From: Neoconidiobolus thromboides FSU 785
Lineage: Eukaryota > Entomophthoromycota > Entomophthoromycetes > Entomophthorales > Neoconidiobolaceae
Length of the DNA: 64,000 nucleotides
Reading direction: 5' to 3'
Assembly: GCA_025603075.1 (NCBI GenBank)
Contig: MU626272.1
Location: forward strand, 62,001-126,000
Each line of letters starts with the position of its first letter. Within the stretch, counting starts at the first letter, position 1. The translations under genes were made by a program, and so were the position numbers. The notes under the pieces are model-generated. The model was not told where the DNA came from and made no database searches. It was given only the letters and a program-made list of their open reading frames with translations. Positions 1-9,710 of this stretch are shown piece after piece.

Positions 1-448
1 TCAATTTCAATCTCGATTTTATCTAATGATATATTATGACATAGAGGTATTAATCCACTAGTCGTTTTTGCCCCTTGGATACCAGCTATTTGGGCAACAG
101 TTAATACATCCCCTTTTTTATTTTTTTTATATAAAACTTCTTCACTATTTGGATCTCTTATCTGTTCCATAGCTTCTTTACTTAATCTTATTTTAGCTTG
201 GGCTTTAGCTATTCTTTTACTTTGAATTTTATCACCTACATCCACCATGGATGCTCTACCTGTATTTGGATCAATATGACTTAATATATTATTTAGTCTT
301 TTTGTCGAATAGAGGCGTAATTGTGAAATATTAGTTCTTATCGGAAAGAATGAATAATTGGAACTGCTTGATTTGTAAGTTTCATTAGACTTAGATGGCT
401 CCAAATGAGATATACAAGAGTGAACATGAGTAACAGGAAGTAATAAAT
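1..448 (-). CDS. MOCS1: MOCS1B/MoaC domain of molybdopterin-precursor synthase (partial, runs off left edge)
   Basis: Reading leftward from 448, the frame encodes a leader starting LLLPVTHVHS, then HIDPNTGRASMVDVGDK and LTVAQIAGIQGAK followed by SGLIPLCHNISLDKIEIE. These are the hallmark blocks of MoaC/MOCS1B, which finishes conversion of the GTP-derived intermediate to cyclic pyranopterin monophosphate in molybdenum-cofactor synthesis. The frame has no ATG before the MVDVGD block. It is open back to an acceptor (AG at 450-449), so this is a downstream exon spliced to the MoaA half, not an independent gene. The two nucleotides after the acceptor complete a codon when joined to the donor at 653. 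The C-terminal part of MoaC lies outside the window. Family identity is very secure; the exact joining is inferred. Confidence 0.88.
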
Positions 449-597
449 CTATTAAAATTAAAAATAAGCTAACTTAATAATAATAAACTATAAATAGAAT
501 GATTTAATGAGAATTGTATTATTATGCTATTATGTATTATGTGTTATATATTGTTATTATTATATTATTATATTAATATTCTACATTAATTTTATTA

Positions 598-2033
598 TTA
601 ACCACCAATTAATATCATTGGTCTATTTTTTGATTTTGCTAATTCTAACATACCAGCGTGTTTGGGTAATTTCTTTTTTACTGCTATAGATACCAATTGT
701 TTTATCTCTTCTTCATTGACTTGTTTCCTCAACAAATCTCTTAAACTTATTTCTGAATTTCCAAACAAACATACCTATTATAATATTAAATTATATTATT
801 GTTAATCTATTATTAAATTGTATTCTAATTTACTTTTAAATTCCCATCCGCTGTTATTCTTAATCGATTACACGTCGAACAAAAATGTTCAGTCATCGAA
901 CTAATAAATCCAAAATTACCTTTATATCCATTCACTTGATAATGCTAGATGAAAATACCAATTAATTGATTTGTTATTATTATTATTATCTTACTTTTGT
1001 AGTATCATTTTTATCATCTGTAATTTTATTATATTCAGGATATTCATTACCAATCATTTTGAGTAATTCTTTATAAGGTACTAATTTTTTATCACTCCAT
1101 TTATTACCTATAATAATAAAATAAATAAAAAACCCCTAATATTATCAAATATACAAAAATCTAACTCACCATCGAAAGGCATGTATTCAATAAACCTTAC
1201 ACTAATTTTTCTATCTTTAGTTAATTGAATGAATTTAGGTACTTCTGTTTCATTCACTCCTTTAATAACTACGCAATTTATTTTTAAGTGTTCTATATCT
1301 AATCTTTCTGCTTCATCTAAACACTCCATTACTTTACTAAAGCCTAAATTTGTTTTTACATAAAAAATAATCCAAATTTAAACTTTGATAATTTACCATT
1401 CCTCCTCGTCATTAGTTGGTATTGAAATGGGTCTAAAGTATCCAAACTTAAATTTAATGTATTTAATCCATATTGAATTAATTTAGGTAATTTTCTTTTT
1501 AGTGCAATGCCATTGGATGTCATTGCTATTGATTTTAAGCCTAAATCTTTTAATTCAGATAGACCAGCTAAATTAAATATTAATTTTTTACTTTTTAATT
1601 AATTCGTCTTTATTAATATTACCAACTAATTCAATAATATCTTTCCTAATCGATGGTTCACCACCAGTCAATCGAATTTTATCTACTCCTTCACATACAA
1701 ATAATTTTGCTAATTGAAGTATCTCTGTAGTTGTTAATAACTCATTGTTTGGTGTTAATTCAATTCCTTCTTCGGGCATACAATAAGTACCTAATAATTT
1801 TAACAATTAATCATAGTTATTCGCGAATAATCACTGTAGTTACATCTCAAGTTACAACGTTCAGTTAGGGAAATGCGTAAATAGTTATGGGTTCGTTTGT
1901 GTAAGTCAGTTAATGTAGAGTTCAACTAAGAAGTTATAAGGTCTGTAATATGAAAAACAGTAAATTAACTTACCCTCTTAGCATAATATCGGTTAGTAAA
2001 TGGCAACCTTTGTATCGGCTTTAACTTTAACAT
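598..2033 (-). CDS. MOCS1: MOCS1A/MoaA radical-SAM GTP 3',8-cyclase half of MOCS1
   Basis: Eight exons: 2033-1974, 1925-1844, 1790-1623, 1567-1397, 1343-1170, 1107-995, 944-834 and 774-598, giving 351 aa in phase. The N-terminus ([20 protein letters not shown]) is basic and acid-free, like a mitochondrial presequence, as expected since this step is mitochondrial. The radical-SAM cluster motif reads [14 protein letters not shown] (CX3CX2C, third Cys restored by splicing). GGEP follows in [14 protein letters not shown], then [22 protein letters not shown] and the second cluster-binding CSTCNRLR block. It ends in NRPMILIGG-stop, the conserved double-glycine tail. Together with the MoaC exon downstream it forms the eukaryotic two-domain MOCS1 locus. 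It is divergent from the HP1-like gene, with about 520 bp between starts. Confidence 0.93.
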
Positions 2034-2551
2034 TGGTTTTGTGAAGAACATTTATAGAATAAAAAAATAAAAGTTAAGAATTTACTTTTTATGGTGAAAA
2101 AGTTTTGTAATGCAAAAAACTACGAAAGCAGTATTATAGTTGGTTAGATTTCAAAGCTTAGATAGAATAAAAAATTAAATTGTACAGTTTAGTTTAAAAT
2201 GAAATTCTGCAAATTTTAAAAGAATGACTAATTTTTAGTCACATTTTACGTGATATACACAGTTCAAAAAAATCATAAATTAAATGTTGAAATAAAAAAT
2301 ACTCCTGTCTATCCTTATTTAAATCTTGGTAAAGTCCCGTTCCTTTATCTTTTAGATATATTTACGTTTTTCATTTCCTTAAAATAAACTCGACAAAAAA
2401 ACTCATTCATAAAAAGAAAGCTATATAATTTTAGCTTATGAAATCGATTGGTAAATAAATGCCAATTTTTGAAAAATCGGGAAATCTAATTAAATGCAAA
2501 AACAAAAACTGTATAATCAATTTATCAATTTATTTCTATCCCTCAAAAAAA

Positions 2552-3310
2552 ATGAGTTTAAACTGTAATAGTTTGGATAATAACATGATTATACTTTCAG
2601 ATGGAGGACCGGAAGAATACGAAGTAGAGACTATAATTTCTCATGTATTTGATGATAATGAAGTAGGTTTTCATTTTAAAATAGATTGTTTGTTAATACA
2701 AGTTAATCAACCACAAAACTAGAACTGTTTTAAATATTTAGTCAAATGGAAAGGCTATGGTATTCAAGAGTGTACTTGGGAGCCGGTATCAAATTTGTAT
2801 GTTACCTCTACCCACCTACAACTTTAAGCTCATTATTTTATTTTTTATAGATTCAAAGCCATCTCCATTGTAAAACAATATTGGGTTTATGCAAAGATCA
2901 CTTCAAATTTTGATGGAGAAGAGTTAAGCGAAGAAGAAATAGAAGAAGCATTCAAATATTTAACAAATGAAAAACAGTTATTTGAGTATAAAATTAATCT
3001 CCATTACCCTAATAAAAAAATTAGGGATTGGAATACTAAAGTAGATAGTATTAAAAATGTTTTTAAAGATGACAATGGAGAATTGATTGTATTGGTCAAA
3101 TGGTAAGTTAAAACTAGTTCTTGAATGTTAATATCAGATTTCACTTGTTTCTGGTATAGGAAAACGGGAGTTATTACAGTTCATCCGATTGAATTAGTAG
3201 CTAAAAAGCTGCCTCAAAAAGTAAGCTTTTAAATCATCCTTTTAATAAGAATACTTATCTTTTTTTAGTTGATAACTTATTTCGAAAAAGAAACAGTATT
3301 TATGGGTTAA
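2552..3310 (+). CDS. HP1/Swi6-like chromodomain plus chromoshadow protein
   Basis: Five exons (2552-2662, 2723-2796, 2851-3102, 3160-3220, 3269-3310) give 179 aa. An in-frame ATG at 2459 would add 31 residues, but the start at 2552 resembles the paralogue at 19201 better. The chromodomain (about residues 21-70) has EEYEVETIISH, YLVKWKGY and ECTWEPVSNL. The three aromatic-cage positions that read methylated H3K9 (Tyr of EEYEVE, Trp of VKWKG and the following Tyr) are all there. An acidic linker leads to a chromoshadow domain (DWNTKVDSIKNV, ELIVLVKWKTG, LPQKLITYFEKE), the dimerisation module. The C-terminal Trp that usually follows the last helix is absent. Likely role: heterochromatin binding in the nucleus. 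Confidence 0.85.
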
Positions 3311-4026
3311 ATTTGGCTAATGTAATATATCCTGCTATTTTCAATCTATGTTGTTTTACCTTATTTCTAAAAAAGTTTAATTTATCTTTATTGCTACACT
3401 CTTGTTAATCTTATAAATATAAAATGCCAAGTATAGTTTTTTCTATTTTCTGTTTTTTACGGTTAATAATTATTTGTCTAGTTTCAAATTAAAATTATAT
3501 GAGTTTATGTAACTACTATATTAATATCATTTATTGTATTCGACTTCTTACTTACAATATCATTTATAAATAATTCAATTTCATCTTAAACTTCAATCTT
3601 GTCCTGGTTTAATATTTATGAAAGTAGTAAATCAAATATGAATCAAGAAAACAGTAAGAATATTTTTGTTAATAAATTCAAACTATAAAATCACTTAGAA
3701 ATGCCTTTTTTCCACTATTTTATTATGAAACTTATAACGAAAAGCTTTTTAACTAATTTTATAATTTTCATTTGTATTTCAATTACACCTTTAGACTCGT
3801 CATATTAATTTGTTATTGCTATATAATAATGATAAAATACGATATAACACATATGGGGATGTATTTTTTGTTTAATAATTTTATCAATAATCTTTACACT
3901 TGAATACGTTTAAAAAAGTGGAAAAAATGATAAAACCAAAAAAAACATACCCATATAGTTATAATCTTATTATAACAATGAATATTGATTTTAAAATTTA
4001 TTGAAAATTATTATTTTATTTTCATA
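3311..4026. other. Intergenic, AT-rich, one MITE-like copy
   Basis: Between the 3' ends of the HP1-like gene and the carboxypeptidase gene. Nothing coding was seen; a TIR element lies at 3851-3957. Confidence 0.6.
3851..3957 (+). mobile_element. MITE-like TIR element, copy 1
   Basis: Ends ATATGGGGATGT and ACATACCCATAT, with the family's internal segment between them. Strand follows the orientation GGGGATG...TTTAAGAATTTTACTAA. Confidence 0.75.
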
Positions 4027-5534
4027 TTAATTAGATTCAGGTACAATAGTTTTTGGTAAAGCTTCTTTCAAATCTGCAACTGAATATATAAACCCAGCAG
4101 TCATAGCAGCATTTTTAGCCAATTGTTCAGGTTTTAAAACTTCCATACGATCCCCAGCAGAATGATGAAAGGTGAAATAACTCAATGTAGAATTATTAGC
4201 TGCTTTTGAATAAAGTGAAGCACTCGGTATTCCTCTGGCACATAATGGTGATATATCTTCATCACTATCATCAGATTCTAATTTCATATTAATAACTACA
4301 AATAATTAATAAAAATAAACTTACCTACAACGTTCCCAAACGTTGTATGGCCTAACAAATCTTTTCCAATAGAACTAAAAATAGCAGTAGCTTCTTTATT
4401 ACCTGCGAAATAAAAACCATAAGGTTCAAATGTGCCTGAATCGGATTCCATTGCCAAGATATGATTATCTAAATTATTGATATTTTCTTTATAATAAGCT
4501 TCACCACCAGCAGTACCAGCTTCTTCATTAACCCAAAAGATAGCTCTAATAGTACGACGAGGCTTGATATTTAAGTTTGAAATTTGACGTAGTACTTCCC
4601 AACCAATAAAAGCACCGGCAGCATCGTCCATAGCACCTACTCCAACATCCCAAGAGTCAATATGACCGCTTACGATTACAATTTCATTTGGTTTTTCACT
4701 ACCTTTAATTTCAAGAATCAAGTTTCTTGTCTTGGCTTTACCTTTTTTTAACGTAGCTCCCATTTTTAAAGTAAGCTTTGGTTTTTTATAAATATTACAA
4801 TTGATATTATCACTTTTTCTAGCTCTTTCTTGAATTCTAGTTAACATTTGAGCATCTTCATAAGTAACTACAGCACCTGGAATTTTAGATTCTCGCATAA
4901 CCCCAGTATGTGGTGTATTAATAGAAAATGGTGTAGCTGCACGAACTAAAGCTGCAACGGCCCCATATTTTTCAGATAAGAAAGCACAGTTTTGTCGAAT
5001 ATTAGAAGCAGCGCCATATCCAGTCCAAGGAAAATTACATAATACAATTTTTTCACTTAACTCCCCTTTCTCACCTTTTTGTTTAAGATCATCTTTAGAA
5101 ACCACTGTAATTACTTCAGCAGTGATACCATGTTTTGGTGTACCAATAGATCTTCCAAGTCCTAAAAAGTTAAGCTTGACATCACCACGAGTAGGTGAAT
5201 GATACACTAAAGATTCTTCGTTACGTTGCCAATAGTCTGCAGTCACCTTTTGTGTATATGTTGTTAGTCCATCTTTTTTTGCTTGCTTTTGTATCCAATC
5301 AATTGAATCCTCTAACGCTTTTGAACCTGTTATACGATGACCATATAAATCTGTCATTTCAGCTAATCGATCCCAGATTATAGTGGTATTTTGAGTAGAT
5401 GCTAATAATCGATTAACATTATCTTTAAGATACGATAATGTTGGAAGTTGAAAATCCTTTTGAGTAGTTTGGGATTGAATGATGTTAGAATAGATTAAAG
5501 ACAAGCAGAAAGTTAGAGAAGGGTTATATTTCAT
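4027..5534 (-). CDS. Secreted M28 metallopeptidase, carboxypeptidase Q-like (paralogue 1)
   Basis: Two exons (5534-4325 and 4295-4027) encode 492 aa. An N-terminal hydrophobic stretch after MKYNPS looks like a signal peptide. The pattern RLAEMTDLYGHRITGS, then VSGHIDSWDVGVGAMDDAAG, WVNEEAG, AMESDSGTF and FTFHHSAGDRM, is that of the M28 branch containing carboxypeptidase Q. The two-zinc ligand set (His of SGHID, bridging Asp of MDD, Glu pair, Asp of ESD, His near the C-terminus) and the catalytic Glu are all present, so it should be active. Expected role: dipeptide or C-terminal hydrolysis outside the cell or in the secretory/vacuolar lumen. A paralogue lies at 35239-36961. This copy has one intron where the other has three. 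Confidence 0.88.
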
Positions 5535-6285
5535 CTTTTTAATTTTATATAAAAAAATAGCTACTATTTTTTAATTTAAATTGAAGTGAATCTTCTCCTT
5601 TTTATAATCTTTTGAATAATGATACATTATTAGGTATATCATTTTTAGTCATTCATTCTGAAAGCGGGTTTTACTATTCTGATATAATGTCATTCATTTA
5701 AACTAGAAATTATAATATAGCAAATGATCACAAAACCTCCAATTATATAAAACTAAATTTTAAAAAGTTAGACTCATGATAGTGAAAATAAAATAAAAAA
5801 GGATAGCTACAACTTAATGTTATAATAATACATTAATATTTCAATGCAAAGTTTCGATTATATACATATTTAGCTATTTCAAAAGTGTTTATTGGCTTTT
5901 GGATTTTATACAAATTTGACTTGTTTTTAATTTAAAATTGGTAATACCATTCAATATGAATGTTAGCAAATTGTTAGTGCTAAAGGCTAATAAAAAGTGA
6001 AGTTCTATTAGTAATACGTGTTTTTTTATGAATTTAAAGCTGAATAGAAAGTAAACATATTATTCATATTATTTGAGTATAGGTAGTAAACTTTACATCT
6101 TAAGTAAAAATTGAATTTATTAAGTTTTATTTTTTACTTATTTTTAGCCTTCTAATAAACCAGCAAGTTAAATAATCCTAAGCTGTAATTTAAATTGCTA
6201 ATTTACAAGTGAAATTAAACAAATTTTATTATTATAATAGCAAGAATATAAACTTATTATTCTTTCGATATTTCATATGGCATAA

Positions 6286-6387
6286 ATATGGGAATATATT
6301 TTTGTGTTTAAGAATTTTACTAAAAATCTTTTCACTCAAATAGCGCTTAAAAGATAGAAAAAGTGGTCAAAAAAAACACTCCCATAT
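6286..6387 (+). mobile_element. MITE-like TIR element, copy 2
   Basis: Starts ATATGGGAATAT and ends CACTCCCATAT. The internal CACTCAAATAGCGCTTAAAA block is conserved. Confidence 0.75.
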
Positions 6388-6593
6388 GTTAGTTGGTCAC
6401 TTTATACTCGTTTTGTTTTTAAAATCATATCTATAGCTTAAATTTTACTTTGCAAGCTATTAGTCTTTCTGCTCTCAACTATATAATATAGGCTACTCAC
6501 TACATTTCTCTATAGTAGATCTATTTTTCTATACATCGTCTCTATATTTTCAATGTCCAATTTAAAGACCATCCACATTTACCTACCACCTCC

Positions 6594-6815
6594 ATGGTTA
6601 TAAAAGATTATTTTTATGAATTCAGATTTATACTAAATCACTTCATCTCTTCCTTGGCCACCTCTATAGAAGGCGATCTTCCTGATATTCTTCAAGGTAC
6701 CCTCAATTTCTATAATAAATACTTTCTAATGTTCTAATAAGGATCGTTTCCTGTTCAATTTATTAACTCCTATAAATTGCTAATAATTAGCCTTATTTAT
6801 TTGGTATTTTATTGA
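6594..6815 (+). CDS. Possible small hypothetical protein, 58 aa, two exons
   Basis: ATG at 6594 opens MVIKDYFYEFRFILNHFISS and continues to EGDLPDILQ. An intron (6697-6741, GTACCC...AATAAG) joins in phase to GSFPVQFINSYKLLIISLIY and a stop. It follows a pyrimidine-rich stretch that could be a promoter. The product is hydrophobic and matches nothing I recognise. It could equally be chance or a fragment of a decayed gene. Confidence 0.25.
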
Positions 6816-6875
6816 CTTTTAGAAAACTTTTGATAGAGAAATTCCCTAAAATTATAATATAAATATACTGCATAA

Positions 6876-6980
6876 ATATGGGGATCTTTTTTTGTCTTCA
6901 TTACTTTTTCCATTTTTAAGCGTTATTTGAGTGGAAAGATTGTTAGCAAAATTCTTAAACGAAAAAATACATCCCCATAT
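6876..6980 (-). mobile_element. MITE-like TIR element, copy 3
   Basis: ATATGGGGATC... to ...ATCCCCATAT. Its right end overlaps the left end of the next copy, so the two share the palindrome CCATATGG. Confidence 0.75.
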
Positions 6981-7080
6981 GGAGATATTTTTTTGACTTC
7001 ATTTTTTCTATCTTTTAAGCGCTATTTGAGTGGAAAAATTGTTAGTAAAATTCTTAAACATAAAAATACATCCCACATAT
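6976..7080 (-). mobile_element. MITE-like TIR element, copy 4 (tandem with copy 3)
   Basis: Same orientation as copy 3 and directly abutting it. Ends ...ACATCCCACATAT. Confidence 0.72.
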
Positions 7081-7490
7081 AATGATTCTTGAAGTTTAGA
7101 TACTATAGTTTGATTTTGTTTTTAATGAAATATAGATTTAATAAAAGTTTAAATAACTTTTCATCCGTTAGATATTCATTAAACTCCCGTTTAGTTATTT
7201 GACTGTTTAATGTATTATTGTATTTAGATTTTGTAATTTTACATCTTTTGGAAAAAAGTATGATTATTCGGTTATTTTTGTAGCTGTTGATGAAACTACA
7301 TAATTAATTTTTTTAGATCAGGTTATTATAACAATATGTTTAATATGTTTTAACTCTTACTTTAGATTCAACAGTCCTAATCAAGCTAGAATGATTAAAT
7401 ATTATCCTATGCTATAGCTTATAATAAATGAAATATTTACATAAAATTTCACCATTAAAATCGGAACTTTGAATTTTACCATATGGAGAT

Positions 7491-7586
7491 GTATTTTTTC
7501 GTTTAAGAATTTTGCTAATAATCTTTCCACTCAAATAGTACTTAAAAATGGAAAAAGTAATCAAGACAAAAAAAACATCCCTATAT
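7491..7586 (+). mobile_element. MITE-like TIR element, copy 5
   Basis: Starts ATATGGAGATGT and ends ACATCCCTATAT. Confidence 0.72.
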
Positions 7587-8154
7587 TCTAAGGTTTAAGT
7601 TCAAAGTATCTTCTTTAGGCTTATTACAAAGTCTTGAAGCAGAGCGATAAAGGACTTCAAAAAGTTAATAAGAAGATGTTATCTTTTCAATTCTAATTTT
7701 AATTAATTAGATCAATTTAATAATCATATTAATAATTAAATTTGCACTTTTAAAACTTTAAAATTTAATTAAGGATGCTCTTTATCTAACTGAAAATTAG
7801 TAATACTAAATTTTTTATTTAGGTGTTAGCTTCAAAAAAACAATAAGTGTCTCTAAAAACTACTAAAAATTAAGTCGTTACAGAGTTGTAGCAGCTGTAG
7901 TTATGATATAGTGTAGAACAATAATAATAAGAATTTAAAATAAGTTGTGATGTTTGAAAGCCATAAATGCTATATAAAAAAGAAAATCAACTGACTATTA
8001 AATTTCCTTTAATTTATTGTATAATTCAAATTAAACTCGTAAAATTTTAAACTGTTAAGCAATAACGTAATGTTGAAGGCGTGGCTAATATTTGAAACTG
8101 TGTTTTATATGAAATATAAAGTCTGGTTTTAAAGGATACTTTTTCACTTTTAAA

Positions 8155-9107
8155 ATGAATAGTGATACTTTAGAAAAAAAAATATTAATAAATAGAGCGA
8201 ATTTAAGCGATCCCGATAATGTAACTCGGTACCAAAGATATAGGTTCAAGGCTTTCCAGATTATGGATTCCTATACTTTTCATTACAAAACCACTTTGGT
8301 TTCGATTTTGTATCTTATTGTCTTAAGCTTTGAATTTGGATATAGTGAGTTCAATAATCTTTGTCAAAACAGTAATTTATTAACTAATATAGGATATAGT
8401 TTTACCAAAACAGAATATGTTATATCTAAAGGACGAACTATTTTTCAATTGATATTTGGTATATTAGGAGCTCCTTTTATGTTATTATTTTTGATAGAGC
8501 TAATCATAAGGCTATTTGCACTCAATAATGTTAGACTATACACCGTTCGATTAGCAGCATTGGAATCTGCTTTTTTATTCGTTAATATTATTATAAGTAT
8601 GACTGATATGGTCTTGCCCTTAGATACGTTTCTAGAAATCAAAATATTAGTGGTAGCAGTAAGGTTGTTATTACAAGTTTATAAAAACAAGCAAGTAGTT
8701 GAAGTAATCGAGAAGCATGTAAATTTTAATATTTAGGTTAATAATAAGGTTAAATGTAAATAATAAAATAATAGGAAAATGAGATAACCAGAGAATATGA
8801 GGAGTACTATAAATCAGTTGTATTAAGATGCGAAAGTATAAAACTAAACAATAAAGAATTAGAAATGGAAATGGAAGAGTATTTAAAAACTATAGCTATC
8901 AGAGAAGAAGAGATTAAAAGCTTGAATACTGCGATGATTGAAACTCATAGGAAGTCATGGAGTGCCCTTGTATCACCGCTATTGGCAGTTAAGGTGAATA
9001 TACCTGTTATGTATGAAAGTTCTTCTAGTAACCAACGTAAATCTAAGGAATCAAAAGCGTCAGCAAAACTGAGAGAAAGAGGCCGCTCAATTAGCTTCTT
9101 TAAATAA
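8155..9107 (+). CDS. Voltage-sensor-domain-only membrane protein with C-terminal coiled coil (Hv1-like, divergent)
   Basis: Two exons (8155-8718 and 8775-9107; in phase) give 298 aa. Four hydrophobic segments are visible: TTLVSILYLIVLSFEFGY, then FGILGAPFMLLFLIELIIRL, LESAFLFVNIIISMTDM and EIKILVVAVRLLLQVY. The second carries E-x3-R (IELIIR), as the S2 of voltage sensors does. No pore segments follow. Instead there is a charged, probably coiled-coil region (EYEEYYKSVV to EEEIKSLNTA), the arrangement of Hv1 proton channels. However, the S1 Asp needed for proton selectivity is not there, and S4 has only one Arg plus scattered Lys. It may be a VSD protein without proton conduction. Related proteins in this window: 18317-19045 and 56744-58836. 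Confidence 0.65.
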
Positions 9108-9184
9108 AACAGCTTTACCATCAAATATCTATTTATTAAAATTACCTATGTCATATTTTAATCTAAAATAAAGTTTTATTCTTA

Positions 9185-9292
9185 ATATATGGAGTGTTTT
9201 TTTGACTTCATTATTTTTTACATTTTTTAAGCGCTATTTAAGCGGAAAATTTGTTAGTAAAATTGTTAGACACAAAAATATATCCCCATATA
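9185..9292 (-). mobile_element. MITE-like TIR element, copy 6
   Basis: Starts ATATATGGAGTG and ends TATCCCCATAT. Confidence 0.73.
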
Positions 9293-9461
9293 TTTATGTG
9301 TATTGAAATATTGGTCGATAGCTTTTTTAGAGCACAATAAAAAATAATTTGAACTTTGGGTTATTATCAGAACTCAAAATATTTAATAAACTTGTTCGTT
9401 TTTTATTACTAGCCTAATAATAAAAATAAAAGTTAGATGCTTACTATCAAAAACATAACAA

Positions 9462-9556
9462 ATGGGGATATTTTTATAGTCAAGGATTTTATTAACAATT
9501 TTTCCACTCAAACAGCACTTGAAAGATAGAAAAAGTGAAGTCAAAAAAAACGCCAA
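9462..9556 (+). mobile_element. MITE-like TIR element, copy 7 (degraded right end)
   Basis: Left end ATGGGGATATTTTT and the core CACTCAAACAGCACTTGAAA are clear. The right end decays after a run of A (AAAAAACGCCAAA). Confidence 0.62.
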
Positions 9557-9710
9557 ATTGAGTTTTCATAAAATGACGTGAAATCACTTGTGATCATTTT
9601 TTTGAAAAATATCAATTTCAAAAACTAACAAGTTATTATGAATATAATGTAGCTAAAATTTTATTGGATTTAAATCAAAGAATCAAAATTGTCTTTATAT
9701 TTAATAAAAG

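Larger units (their letters stand above)
5535..8154. other. Long gene-poor intergenic region with four MITE-like copies
   Basis: About 2.6 kb of very AT-rich DNA. It holds four TIR elements and one possible tiny gene at 6594-6815. No other coding sequence could be supported. Confidence 0.55.
9108..9710. other. Intergenic, two MITE-like copies
   Basis: Only repeats at 9185-9292 and 9462-9556 were recognised. Confidence 0.55.

Noticed and set aside
507-689. 60-aa plus-strand frame
   Set aside because: Antisense to the last MOCS1A exon and the following intron; low-complexity Tyr/Ile/Leu product.
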